Assembly: GCA_024638765.1 (NCBI GenBank)
Contig: JAHEJT010000003.1
Location: 1 to 64,000, forward strand
Source of the DNA: Verrucomicrobiales bacterium
GTDB lineage: Bacteria > Verrucomicrobiota > Verrucomicrobiia > Verrucomicrobiales > DEV007
Length of the DNA: 64,000 nucleotides
Direction: 5' to 3'
Shown here: piece after piece, positions 33,687 to 42,032 of the stretch
Layout: every line of letters begins with the position of its first letter
Numbering within the stretch: the stretch's first letter is position 1
Made by a program: the position numbers and the translations under genes
Notes under the pieces: model-generated
What the model saw: the letters and a program-made list of their open reading frames with translations, nothing else
The model's database searches: none
Told to the model about the DNA's origin: nothing

Positions 33687-34320
33687 TGAATCTATCTTCC
33701 AGAGCTTTGCAGATGTCTTTGTGAATCTCCGCGATACCGCCGGTGGCGTCGACCACCAGGAAGCGGTCCTTGGCCTTCTCCGCGACTTCCAGATAACCAC
33801 GCCGCACCGCTTCGTAAAAGCTCAAGGGCTGGTTTTCCATGCGGTCTTCGGTTCCCTCGGCCCGGGAACTCTCCACGGCCCGCGCATGTGCTTCGTCGCT
33901 GTCCATATCGAGGAGGACCGTAAAATCCGGAACGCAGTCTCCCACCGCAAAGGCGTTGACCCGCTCGACCGTCTCCAGATCGAGTCCCCGGGCGAATCCC
34001 TGGTAAACCGTGGTCGAGTCCAGAAATCGATCCGCGAGCACGTGCCGACCTCGCTCCAGGGCCGGTCGGACTTGTTCCCTCACCAATTGCGCGCGGCTGG
34101 CCGCGAACAAGAGCAGTTCCGATTCCTCCGTCATTCCTTCACCCTCGGGCGCAAACTGCAAGAGACGCCGAATCTCCTCTCCCAACGGCGTCCCGCCCGG
34201 CTCCCGCGTCACCAAGACCTCCGCGCCCGCTTCCTTAAAATGTCGCTTCAGCTCCGCCAATTGCGTCGATTTTCCGCAACCTTCGGATCCCTCAAAACTG
34301 ATGAAAACCCCTCGCTCCAT
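33670..34320 (-). CDS. tmk: Thymidylate kinase
   Basis: The protein has 216 residues from MERGVFISFEG; upstream in-frame ATGs would add 7 or 14 residues without family match. It phosphorylates dTMP to dTDP. Visible are the P-loop FEGSEGCGKSTQ, VTREPGGTPLGEEIR (the DR/ER-type motif), LLFAASRAQLV and the DRFLDSTTVYQGFARGLD region. The 3' end overlaps holB, so the two are translated together. There is no clear Shine-Dalgarno motif. Confidence 0.95.
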   Translation of the reverse strand: MERGVFISFEGSEGCGKSTQLAELKRHFKEAGAEVLVTREPGGTPLGEEIRRLLQFAPEGEGMTEESELLLFAASRAQLVREQVRPALERGRHVLADRFLDSTTVYQGFARGLDLETVERVNAFAVGDCVPDFTVLLDMDSDEAHARAVESSRAEGTEDRMENQPLSFYEAVRRGYLEVAEKAKDRFLVVDATGGIAEIHKDICKALEDRFNGIFG

Positions 34321-34510
34321 AAACCGCGGCTCGGAGACCATAGAAAAAGTTCGTTCCGGCAATGTCGATCACATTTCCCGCCTCCACAGCCGCGAGCCGT
34401 CCCAATCCCGTCCGCCCCCCGGGTCGCCAATGCGCTTCCACGGTTGCAAATGGCCGCACCCCGGCTATTGCTGTTAGGTTGCCGAATCAAACCCTCCGAT
34501 CCACCAGTCT

Positions 34511-34993
34511 ATGAACGCAGAATCATCACCCCTCAAAGTTGCCGGCCGCGAAGACCGCAAGGCCGTCGAGGAGCACCTTGAGTTCGCCCCGAAATTCGAT
34601 GGGGACGGCCTCATCCCCGCCGTTACCACGGATGCCGCGAGCGGCGAAGTCCTCATGGTGGCTTACATGAACGCGGAAGCGATTGCCAAATCCCTCGAAA
34701 TCGGGGAAGCGGTTTATTACAGCCGCAGCCGCCAAACTCTCTGGCACAAGGGCGATACCAGCGGCCACACCCTCAAGATCGTGGAGATGCGCACCGATTG
34801 CGATCAGGACTGCCTCTGGCTCAAAGTGACCCCGCAGGGGCCGGGTTGCTGCCACACCGGGCACCGTTCCTGTTTTTACCGTCGCCTCCCCACTGCGGCG
34901 GAATTTGGCGCGCTCACGGGTGAATCGGCGCTGCCCCTGGTCCAAACCGAAGCCTCGCGGGCCTTTGATCCGGCCGCTGTTTACGGTAAATAA
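34511..34993 (+). CDS. hisI: Phosphoribosyl-AMP cyclohydrolase (histidine biosynthesis)
   Basis: The protein has 160 residues. HisI opens the purine ring of phosphoribosyl-AMP, the third step of histidine synthesis. The zinc and magnesium sites are visible: YYSRSRQTLWHKGDTSGH, the acidic and cysteine motif RTDCDQDCLWLKV, and CCHTGHRSCFYR. The HisE pyrophosphohydrolase domain is absent, so this is the stand-alone form. No other his gene is adjacent. The N-terminal 25 residues are slightly longer than usual. Confidence 0.95.
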   Translation: MNAESSPLKVAGREDRKAVEEHLEFAPKFDGDGLIPAVTTDAASGEVLMVAYMNAEAIAKSLEIGEAVYYSRSRQTLWHKGDTSGHTLKIVEMRTDCDQDCLWLKVTPQGPGCCHTGHRSCFYRRLPTAAEFGALTGESALPLVQTEASRAFDPAAVYGK

Positions 34994-35047
34994 CGCGAAA
35001 TCGAGCCCATTGAGGCGCCTGGCAGCCGAAATAGAACCCTTCTCTTA

Positions 35048-35075
35048 TTGCTTTCACACTGGTAATTACTACAAT
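35048..35075 (+). promoter_or_regulatory. Probable sigma-70 promoter of the BamD-like operon
   Basis: TTGCTT (35048-35053) and TACAAT (35070-35075) are 16 bases apart in an AT-richer patch of a 218-bp spacer. Transcription would start near 35082, leaving a leader of about 130 bases. A second weaker candidate is TTGACG at 35169 with TACTTC 17 bases later. Confidence 0.4.
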
Positions 35076-35211
35076 AGGTGAAACCTCTAAAGGCTGTGGC
35101 CGCCGCGCAGCGAGTCGAGACGGCGGGATGAAGGGCGTCTCACGGCGCGCCCGGCAGGAGCGGGTTACTTGACGCTCTCTCTCCAATCGACTACTTCAAC
35201 AAACGAGAATC

Positions 35212-36591
35212 ATGAAATCCACACCGCGCACTTTGATTGCGGCGACGCTGCTCGTTGCCGCCCTCGGTTGGCCCGCCCCCAGTCACGCCATCCTCGGCTT
35301 TCTAAAAAAGGACCTCGAGAAAGCCCCTTCGGGGACGGAGCTTCGCTCCCAGGAATCCGCGGCCATCGCTCTTTACAACCAAGCCTCGTCGAAGGAGAAA
35401 GCCGGAAAACACGAAGACGCGCGCAAGATCCTGGAAGACGTGGTTCGTGAATATCCTCTCACCGAGACCGCCAGCAAGAGCCAGTTCGAGATCGGGCAAC
35501 TCCGTGAAAAGGAGGGGAAGCCGTCCAAGGCTTTCGATGCTTACCAGGACTTCGTCGATAATTACAAAGGCAGCTCTCTCTTCGGATCGGCCGTGAAGCG
35601 GCAATATGAAATCGCTATGGCGGGTCACCAGATGGACGAGGGAAAGTTTCTGCTCTTCAGTTCCAAGCCTCAGCCATCGCGGCTCGTGGAAATGTTTGAA
35701 GCGATCACCAAGAACGCGCCTTTCAGCGCTTACGCTCCCTTGGCTCAGTACACCGTCGGTGAGGTTTACGAAGGCCAAGACGACACCTCGAAAGCGGTGG
35801 AGGCGTTTCAGAAGGTCGTCGAGGATTATCCTAATAATCCCAAAGCCGCCGAGGCACAGTATCAGATAGGGCAGCTTCTTACTTCCGCCGGCGAGAAAGG
35901 CAACAACGACCAGGCGCATCTTCAGAAGACGCGCGAAGCCTACGAAGAATTCCTCATCCAGTTCCCGGAAAACGCCCTGGCCACCGACGCGAAGCAGCAG
36001 CTCACCGCAATCCAAGCCAAGGAAGTCGCGAAGTCCTTTGAAATCGCTCAGTTTTACGAAAAGACGGGCAATTACAAAGCCGCCACGATTTATTATAAAG
36101 ACGTCGCCAAGTATCCCGGGGCCTCGCAATACCAGCAAGCCGAGGAACGGATCGCCGCCCTATCGCAATATGTCGCCGCCACCAGCGGAGAAGCCCGGCC
36201 CGTCGCCGTCGCCGCCGCGGTGGACGTGAAGAATCGCGACGATTATCTCGGCCCCCCTGCGCCTGACCTCGCCAAGGTTGCCAATAAGCCCAGCATGCGC
36301 ACCTCTCTCGACGATGTCGCGCCGATTCCCGCACCAGAACCCGCCCTGCCCGAACGCGCTGCTTCAGCGCCGGCCTCGCCTTCGCCCGCGGCGGCGCAAC
36401 AAACACCTTCCGCTCCGGCTCCTGTCCCCGCCACCGCAGCCGCATCTTCGGGACTGGCTCTCCCGGCGCCTCCAGGAGCAGCACCCGCCTCCCCCGACGT
36501 GAAAATGCCCGACGCTCCCAAGCCTCTCGCCGAACCTCCCGCCCCAAGCGACCTTCCGGAAATCAACGTATCGAAATCCGCAGAAGAATAA
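35212..36591 (+). CDS. BamD-like TPR protein of the envelope
   Basis: The protein has 459 residues with a signal peptide (TLIAATLLVAALGWPAPSHA). Residues about 45-320 are tetratricopeptide-like repeats of the BamD/YfiO type (AIALYNQASSKEKAGKHEDA, KSQFEIGQLREKEGKPSKAF, AVEAFQKVVEDYPNNPKAAE, FYEKTGNYKAATIYYKDVA). BamD helps insert beta-barrels in the outer membrane, but it is a lipoprotein; no lipobox Cys is seen here, so this one should be free in the periplasm or work differently. The last 130 residues are rich in Pro and Ala. An lptE-like gene follows after 44 bases. Confidence 0.8.
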   Translation: MKSTPRTLIAATLLVAALGWPAPSHAILGFLKKDLEKAPSGTELRSQESAAIALYNQASSKEKAGKHEDARKILEDVVREYPLTETASKSQFEIGQLREKEGKPSKAFDAYQDFVDNYKGSSLFGSAVKRQYEIAMAGHQMDEGKFLLFSSKPQPSRLVEMFEAITKNAPFSAYAPLAQYTVGEVYEGQDDTSKAVEAFQKVVEDYPNNPKAAEAQYQIGQLLTSAGEKGNNDQAHLQKTREAYEEFLIQFPENALATDAKQQLTAIQAKEVAKSFEIAQFYEKTGNYKAATIYYKDVAKYPGASQYQQAEERIAALSQYVAATSGEARPVAVAAAVDVKNRDDYLGPPAPDLAKVANKPSMRTSLDDVAPIPAPEPALPERAASAPASPSPAAAQQTPSAPAPVPATAAASSGLALPAPPGAAPASPDVKMPDAPKPLAEPPAPSDLPEINVSKSAEE

Positions 36592-36635
36592 CACCATCGC
36601 GCTCCGGCGCCTTTGCCTTTCGAGACTCCACCGAA

Positions 36636-37160
36636 ATGAAATCGCTAAAGGTCTTCGCCTGCCTGTCACTCGTTCTTTTACCAATCCTCGCCTTACCCGG
36701 TTGTGCCGGTTATCAGCTTGGCGCCGTCAAGCCCTCGGCCTTCGCTGAAATCGAGTCGTTGGCGATCCCCACTTTCAAGAACGAGACCCTGGAGCCGCGC
36801 TCCTCGGTCCTCATCACCAACGCCGTCATCAAGCGCTTCCACGAGGACGGCACTTACCGCCTCACCACCACTGCCGAAGCGGACGCCACCCTGGAAGGGA
36901 CGTTTAAAGAAATCATTCGCCGTCAGCTGCGCGGTTCCCGCACCGACCAGCTGCGCACCCGCGAGTTGGAGGTTGTCATTGTAGTCGACTACGTCCTGCG
37001 GGACAATCGTAGCGGAGAAATCCTCGAAGAAGGCAGTCTCCGGGGGACCACCGATACCTACATCGATCCGAATTTCCAGCTATCAGAGCGCCAGGCGCTT
37101 CCCCTGGCAGCCGACGATCTCGCCGGCCAGCTGACCTCCCGCCTCAGTGAGGGCTGGTAA
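36636..37160 (+). CDS. lptE: LptE-like LPS-assembly lipoprotein
   Basis: The protein has 174 residues and a lipobox LALPGC with mature CAGYQLG. SAFAEIESLAIPTFKNETL, ITNAVIKRFHEDGTYRL and TLEGTFKEIIRRQLR are typical of the LptE fold, the outer-membrane partner of LptD that delivers lipopolysaccharide. ELEVVIVVDYVLRDNRSGEI completes the sheet. It follows the BamD-like gene in the same direction, so both belong to outer-membrane biogenesis. The gene supports a Gram-negative, LPS-bearing envelope. Confidence 0.85.
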   Translation: MKSLKVFACLSLVLLPILALPGCAGYQLGAVKPSAFAEIESLAIPTFKNETLEPRSSVLITNAVIKRFHEDGTYRLTTTAEADATLEGTFKEIIRRQLRGSRTDQLRTRELEVVIVVDYVLRDNRSGEILEEGSLRGTTDTYIDPNFQLSERQALPLAADDLAGQLTSRLSEGW

Positions 37161-37221
37161 GCCCGCCCTGCTCCCGTCTTTGCCAGAGCCGTCGGCGGGG
37201 ACCTGATCCCACCCCGGTCCC

Positions 37222-37962
37222 ATGCCGCCGCCTGACAGATCTCCCGGAGTCCTCTCTATCGTCGCCACTCCCATCGGCAACCTCGGCGATATCACGTTGC
37301 GAGCCCTCGAATGCCTCCGCGGCGTGGATCTTATCGCCTGCGAAGACACTCGCCATTCGGCCCGCCTCCTCCAGCACCACGGGATTACCAAGGTGCCACG
37401 CGTCAGCCTGCACGAGCACAACGAAGCCAGACGCAGCGAAGAGCTGGTGGAAAAACTCCTCGGAGGCGCCTCGGTGGCCCTGATCTCGGATGCAGGAACC
37501 CCCACCATCTCCGATCCTGGCCAACGCCTGCTCCAGCGCTGTATTGCCCGCGGCATTCCACACCAGGTCATCCCCGGACCTTCGGCCGTCATCGCGGCCC
37601 TCGCAGGTTCCGGGCTTCCCACCGACGCCTTTGCTTACCGCGGCTTTCTCCCCGTCAAGAAAGGGGCTCGCGAACGCGAGCTTCGCGCGGCACTGGACCG
37701 GGAGGAGACCACGGTTTTTTTTGAAACACCCCACCGCATTGTCTCCACCCTGGAAATTCTCTCCTCCATCGCACCCGAACGCCTGGTCTGCCTGGCGAGA
37801 GAACTCACCAAGAAATTCGAAGAGTTCCATCGCGACACCGCGGAGGCGCTCTTCCGCCGGTGCGCAGCGAAGCCGCCCAAAGGAGAGATGGTCCTCCTCA
37901 TCTCCGGCAGCAAACTCCCGAAATGGATCCAGGGCCCGCCCGCCGGCGGACATGAGGACTGA
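37222..37962 (+). CDS. rsmI: 16S rRNA (cytidine(1402)-2'-O)-methyltransferase
   Basis: The protein has 246 residues. RsmI methylates the ribose of C1402 in 16S rRNA with S-adenosylmethionine. Clear motifs are VATPIGNLGDITLRALE, ACEDTRHSARLLQHHG, LISDAGTPTISDPGQRL, VIPGPSAVIAALAGSGLPTD and ETPHRIVSTLE. The length is a little short of the roughly 280 usual, as the C-terminal helical tail is missing. It lies 61 bases after lptE on the same strand. Confidence 0.95.
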   Translation: MPPPDRSPGVLSIVATPIGNLGDITLRALECLRGVDLIACEDTRHSARLLQHHGITKVPRVSLHEHNEARRSEELVEKLLGGASVALISDAGTPTISDPGQRLLQRCIARGIPHQVIPGPSAVIAALAGSGLPTDAFAYRGFLPVKKGARERELRAALDREETTVFFETPHRIVSTLEILSSIAPERLVCLARELTKKFEEFHRDTAEALFRRCAAKPPKGEMVLLISGSKLPKWIQGPPAGGHED

Positions 37963-37987
37963 CCCGGCGGCCGCCGCTTTTGACCGA

Positions 37988-38050
37988 ATCATCTTCCCTC
38001 TTCCCTGTCTTTGATCTTTTATCTGTCATCTTCCATCCGTCATCCCCGCC
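37988..38050. repeat. 7-bp-phased array before the isomerase gene
   Basis: The spacer reads ATCTTCC, CTCTTCC, CTGTCTT, TGATCTT, TTATCTG, TCATCTT, CCATCCG, TCATCCC in register and stops shortly before the ATG at 38054. No Shine-Dalgarno motif is seen. Confidence 0.65.
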
Positions 38051-38053
38051 CGT

Positions 38054-38965
38054 ATGCTCGCCTTCTCTACTTGCTGGAACAGCAGCCGCCACACTGATGG
38101 TGAGGCCATGATCCAGGAAATCCTCGATTTGGGTTTCGACACCATCGAGCTGAGTCACGGGATGAACATCTCGCTTTTCCCGGGCATCAAGAAAGCCTTC
38201 GAGGAAGGCCGGTTCAAGGTCTGCGGTCTCCACAATTATTGCCCCTCCCCCGTCGAGGTCATGATCGACGCGCCGGACTGTTACGAATTCACTTCCCATC
38301 GTAAAGACGAACGCGAGCGCGCCCTCAAACTTACTCTCCGGACCCTCGATTTCGCCGCGGACTTCGGCGGCTCTTACGTGGTGCTGCATATGGGAAGCGT
38401 CGCCATGAAGCATATGACGGCCAAACTCACCCAGATGGTGAAGGACGGAAAGATCGACAGCCGTCGCTACGTGAAACTGAAGCAGAAGATGATCGCGGTT
38501 CGCGAAAAGCTTTCACCGCTTTACATCAAACGATCCCGGGGAGCTCTCGAGCAAATCGCGGAATACGCCGAGGAAAAGAAGATCACCCTTGCGGTTGAAA
38601 GCCGCAGCCGCTTCGAGGACGTCCCCAACGAACGCGAAATGCTTCAGCTGATGCAGGATTTTCATTCGCCTTATGTCGGTTACTGGCACGATTTCGGGCA
38701 CGTGGAACTGAAGGCTAATCTTCACCTGCTCAATCACGCCGAGTGGCTAGAATCGATGGAACCTTATCTCGTGGGCTGCCACTTGCATGATGTGGTCTGG
38801 CCCGCCAGCGATCACCGCGTGCCGTTTTCCGGGAGCATGCAGTACGACGCGCTCATGCCTTTCGTGGCCCCGGAAAAACCGCTGGTCTGGGAACTCAACC
38901 CGCGCCGCAAGAAATCCGATATCAAGAATGCCCTCCCCCTCTGGAAGGAACGATACGGACCCTGA
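38054..38965 (+). CDS. Sugar phosphate isomerase/epimerase-like TIM barrel (AP endonuclease family 2)
   Basis: The protein has 303 residues with the xylose-isomerase-like barrel: MLAFSTCWNSSRHTDGEAM, ILDLGFDTIELSHG, KVCGLHNYCPSP, GSYVVLHMGS, ITLAVESRSR with the metal-binding Glu, VGYWHDFGHVELK with metal-binding Asp and His, and GCHLHDVVWPASDHR. These match the divalent-metal site of the family. The substrate cannot be told from sequence. It is followed 14 bases later by a GtrA gene. Confidence 0.8.
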   Translation: MLAFSTCWNSSRHTDGEAMIQEILDLGFDTIELSHGMNISLFPGIKKAFEEGRFKVCGLHNYCPSPVEVMIDAPDCYEFTSHRKDERERALKLTLRTLDFAADFGGSYVVLHMGSVAMKHMTAKLTQMVKDGKIDSRRYVKLKQKMIAVREKLSPLYIKRSRGALEQIAEYAEEKKITLAVESRSRFEDVPNEREMLQLMQDFHSPYVGYWHDFGHVELKANLHLLNHAEWLESMEPYLVGCHLHDVVWPASDHRVPFSGSMQYDALMPFVAPEKPLVWELNPRRKKSDIKNALPLWKERYGP

Positions 38966-38979
38966 GTCCGCCCATCAGC

Positions 38980-39516
38980 ATGCCAATACGCGCCACCATC
39001 GCTCTTACCAAAGACGCGCTCAAGTTCGTCCGCGATAACGACCTTAAAACGGTCGCCGTCGCCGTCCACAGCAAGGACGCCCATCCCGTGATCCAGTTCG
39101 CCAAGTACGGCATCTGCGGAGGCATCGCCACGGTGGTCCACAACGGCATCGCCCTCACGCTGGCTTATACCGTGATCCCCGCCATCGACGGGATGACCAT
39201 CGACGGAGCCGAAATTACGGAGGACTTGCGCAAGAAAAACCTCATGCTGAACAATTGCATCGGGTTTGTATTCGGGAACATCGCGGCTTACTTGACCAAC
39301 GCCCTCTGGGTATTCCAGGGCGGGCGTCACTCGCGCTTTGTCGAATTTATTCTCTTCACACTCGTCTCCGGCGTCAGCTTCATCTCGGGAATTTTTGCGA
39401 TCAAACTCCTGATCGACATCTGGCATGTCCACAGCCTGGTCGCCCAGGGCGGCTTCATCATCACCGCCATCCTCGTCAATTACGTCTGCCGGAAGTTCTT
39501 TATCTTTAAGAACTGA
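38980..39516 (+). CDS. GtrA-family membrane protein
   Basis: The protein has 178 residues. After a polar N-terminus (1-40) come four membrane segments in the GtrA pattern: VIQFAKYGICGGIATVVHNG, CIGFVFGNIAAYLTNALWVF, FVEFILFTLVSGVSFISGIF and GGFIITAILVNYVCRKFFIF. GtrA-like proteins assist in moving polyprenyl-linked sugars or in polysaccharide synthesis. The region between the first and second segments is longer than usual (about 30 residues around AIDGMTIDGAEITEDLRKKN). It may be coexpressed with the gene before it. Confidence 0.85.
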   Translation: MPIRATIALTKDALKFVRDNDLKTVAVAVHSKDAHPVIQFAKYGICGGIATVVHNGIALTLAYTVIPAIDGMTIDGAEITEDLRKKNLMLNNCIGFVFGNIAAYLTNALWVFQGGRHSRFVEFILFTLVSGVSFISGIFAIKLLIDIWHVHSLVAQGGFIITAILVNYVCRKFFIFKN

Positions 39517-39630
39517 CGGCGCCGAAGATGGCTTCCACGGCCGATTCCCGCGCCCGGAGAAGGAGTCTCTCCCGATGCGATCGAGACTCAGAACGGATCG
39601 GGAGAGGTACGTTCTCCTGCCGGATTTTCC

Positions 39631-39870
39631 TTACCCGGAGTGTTTCTCTTTCCCGTGCGCGTCCTTTTTCTCCGCGCCGTGCCCCCCGGGTTCCTCGTGG
39701 GTATCGCCGTCATCGGCCCCCTTATGCCCGTCCCCATGGTGGTAGAGATTCTTGGTGCCGTCGTGTTTACCCTTGGCGCTATCGTCCCAGCTGTGCCGTT
39801 CGCAACCGGAGTACAAGAGGATCAGTCCACCCGACGCGAGCACGGCAAAAGTCAGTTTCAAACTCTTCAT
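39631..39870 (-). CDS. Small His/Asp-rich lipoprotein
   Basis: The protein has 79 residues. A lipoprotein signal MKSLKLTFAVLASGGLILLYSGC gives mature CERHSWDD. The rest is hydrophilic with many His, Asp, Glu, Lys and Gly residues (YHHGDGHKGADDGDTHEEPG), which suggests metal binding or disorder. The start was set at the signal peptide; the frame is open further upstream. No ribosome-binding site is seen, and no function can be given. It follows queD on the same strand after about 50 bases. Confidence 0.6.
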   Translation of the reverse strand: MKSLKLTFAVLASGGLILLYSGCERHSWDDSAKGKHDGTKNLYHHGDGHKGADDGDTHEEPGGHGAEKKDAHGKEKHSG

Positions 39871-39923
39871 AGATCGTGAATTGCTGCCAAGGAGGTAGCA
39901 GGCTTTCCCCGCTGCCGCAACTA

Positions 39924-40292
39924 TCAATCCGCGAATCCGCGAAAAACGCAGCGGGCCGTCGGCGTCTCGTGAATCACAATCTCGCATAGCCCCGGGCAGT
40001 CGGGCTCCAGCTTCCGCCAGAACCAGGCGGCCATGATCTCGATGGTCGGGTTCTCCAGCCCCTCGAACTCGTTGAGGTACCCATGATCCAGAAGCTCCAG
40101 GAGCGGCTCCATGGCGCGCGAGATGACGGCGTGGTCGTAAACCCAGCCGACCTTCTCATCGACTTCGCCTTCAATACTCACCTCCACCTTGAAGCTGTGC
40201 CCATGCATCTGACGGCACTTGTGTCCCTCCGGCACGTTCGGCAGCGTCTGGGCCGCCTCAAAACGAAATTCCTTGGTCAACCGTGCTTTCAT
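39924..40292 (-). CDS. queD: 6-carboxytetrahydropterin synthase
   Basis: The protein has 122 residues from MKARLTKEFRFEAAQTLP. QueD makes 6-carboxytetrahydropterin, the second step of queuosine/preQ0 synthesis. It has the catalytic Cys and zinc His residues in GHKCRQMHGHSFKVEV, the VYDHAVISRAMEPLLELLDH region and the closing IHETPTARCVF. It starts 16 bases after the queE stop, so both are in one operon. Confidence 0.93.
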   Translation of the reverse strand: MKARLTKEFRFEAAQTLPNVPEGHKCRQMHGHSFKVEVSIEGEVDEKVGWVYDHAVISRAMEPLLELLDHGYLNEFEGLENPTIEIMAAWFWRKLEPDCPGLCEIVIHETPTARCVFRGFAD

Positions 40293-40308
40293 CTTCCCGG
40301 CCCGGACT

Positions 40309-40968
40309 TCACACCGACCGCCGGGTCGGTTCCCAGATGAATTTGTGGATCTGAAGCTGGAAACGCACGTCCAGCTTATCCGCCAGAATCCATTCCACAA
40401 TCTGGCGCGGCTCAATCTTACCGAACACCGGGGAAAACAGCACGCCACCGCAGCGGCTCGACAAATCGAATTCCCACACCGTGTTCTTGGACCACTGGTA
40501 ATCCTGCTCGTCCCCGATCACAAACTTCACTTCGTCTCTCTCTCCGAGGTGCTCGATATTGGTGAAGAGGTTCTTGTCGCACTCGCCGCTGCCCGGGGTC
40601 TTGAGATCCATGATCCGATACACCCTGGAATCGACTTTCGAAATGTCTATCGCGCCGCTGGTCTCGAGGAGCACCTTCTTGCCTGCGTCACAAAGCCGCC
40701 GCATCAGGGGCAGGACCTCTTTCTGCAACAAGGGCTCGCCTCCAGTGATTTCGACCAGCGGACAATCGTATTCCAGCACCCGGCTCACAATCTCATCCAG
40801 GCTCAGCTTGGTCCCCTCGTAAAACGCGTATTCCGTGTCGCAATAACTGCAGCGCAGGTTACAGGCCGTCAGCCGCACAAAGACACAACGCCGCCCCGAC
40901 CAGGTGCTTTCGCCCTGGATGGACTCGTATATTTCGTTAACGGTAAGCTTGGAGGATTCTGCGGCCAT
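40309..40968 (-). CDS. queE: 7-carboxy-7-deazaguanine synthase (radical SAM)
   Basis: The protein has 219 residues from MAAESSKLTVNEIYESIQGE. QueE is a radical SAM enzyme that contracts the ring of 6-carboxytetrahydropterin to the deazaguanine. ESIQGESTWSGRRCVFVRL and the cluster motif CNLRCSYCD (CxxxCxxC) are diagnostic, with EITGGEPLLQKEVLPLM for SAM binding. With queD it supplies two consecutive steps; queC and tgt are not in the window. Confidence 0.95.
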   Translation of the reverse strand: MAAESSKLTVNEIYESIQGESTWSGRRCVFVRLTACNLRCSYCDTEYAFYEGTKLSLDEIVSRVLEYDCPLVEITGGEPLLQKEVLPLMRRLCDAGKKVLLETSGAIDISKVDSRVYRIMDLKTPGSGECDKNLFTNIEHLGERDEVKFVIGDEQDYQWSKNTVWEFDLSSRCGGVLFSPVFGKIEPRQIVEWILADKLDVRFQLQIHKFIWEPTRRSV

Positions 40969-41038
40969 GCGGCTTCGGCGGAAGGTTGCCGCCGCCCACA
41001 CCATAAATGCTATCCTCGGCAGGGCAAGCCCCGGCCTG

Positions 41039-41075
41039 ACTTACGATTCACGATCTGCGATTTGCGATCTTGTGT
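41039..41075. repeat. 7-bp-phased array upstream of trpA
   Basis: CTTACGA, TTCACGA, TCTGCGA, TTTGCGA and TCTTGTG follow one another in register in the spacer between queE and trpA. Confidence 0.55.
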
Positions 41076-41173
41076 CCCTGAATTGGAACTCGAAAATCCA
41101 ATTCTCTTGCACCGGTCTGATTTCTACCCAGAATGTGGCCACCGCGTTCCGGGAAACCGGATGTCATCGAGTC

Positions 41174-41977
41174 ATGGCCGGCCGCATAGATACCACTTTC
41201 GCAAAATTGAAGGAGCAGAACAAATCCTGCTTCATCGCTTACGTCTGCGCCGGGGATCCTGACATCACCACCTGCGGGAGCATTGTGGAGGCGCTCATCG
41301 AAGCCGGCGCGGATATCGTCGAACTCGGGATTCCCTTTTCCGATCCACTCGCCGACGGCGTCGTCAACCAGATGGCCGCCCAGAGGGCCCTCGAAGCCGG
41401 CACCCATACCACCGACGTCCTCGAACTCATCCGCACGATCCGCAAGCGATCGGAAATCCCCATCGTGCTCTTCACCTATCTCAATCCCGTTTACACTTAC
41501 GGATTTAAGGAGTTCCATGCGGATGCCGCCAGGGCGGGCGCCGACGGCGTCCTCCTCCTCGATCTGCCTCCCGATGAAGCGCTTCAGAACCAGGAACTTC
41601 TCGATACGACCGGCCTGGAAAGCATCCACCTGATCGCCCCCACCACCCCTCCCGGCCGCGTCCGCGAAATCGCCTCCGAAGGCGAGGGGTTCATTTATTA
41701 CGTCTCCCGCGAAGGCGTCACCGGCGCCCGCGAGGATCTGCCCGCGGGAATCCGCGAGCATGTCGAGGCGATCCAGGCGGTTTCCCAAGTGCCCGTCGCC
41801 GTCGGGTTTGGCATCACCACACCCGAGCAAGCCGCTACGGTCGCCGGAATCGCGGACGGCGTCGTCGTCGGCAGCGCCATTGTGAAAATGGTGGAGCAAA
41901 ATGCGGGCGCTTCGGATCTGCCTCAAAAGATCCGGGACTTCGTGAAACCGCTTGTGGATGCGGTTAAGTCGGTCTAA
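41174..41977 (+). CDS. trpA: Tryptophan synthase alpha chain
   Basis: The protein has 267 residues from MAGRIDTTFAKLKEQ. TrpA cleaves indole-3-glycerol phosphate to indole, which passes to TrpB. The catalytic Glu is in VELGIPFSDPLADGVV, followed by FTYLNPVYTYGFKEFHADAA, LLLDLPPDEA, GFIYYVSREGVTGAR and GFGITTPEQAATVAGIADGV. No trpB is adjacent. It heads a same-strand run into dapF, dapA, dapB, folK and panB. Confidence 0.96.
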   Translation: MAGRIDTTFAKLKEQNKSCFIAYVCAGDPDITTCGSIVEALIEAGADIVELGIPFSDPLADGVVNQMAAQRALEAGTHTTDVLELIRTIRKRSEIPIVLFTYLNPVYTYGFKEFHADAARAGADGVLLLDLPPDEALQNQELLDTTGLESIHLIAPTTPPGRVREIASEGEGFIYYVSREGVTGAREDLPAGIREHVEAIQAVSQVPVAVGFGITTPEQAATVAGIADGVVVGSAIVKMVEQNAGASDLPQKIRDFVKPLVDAVKSV

Positions 41978-42032
41978 TTTCGTAGCCCCCCGCCCCGGGA
42001 AAAGACTTCGGGACGGCGGGATCCTGTGTAAA

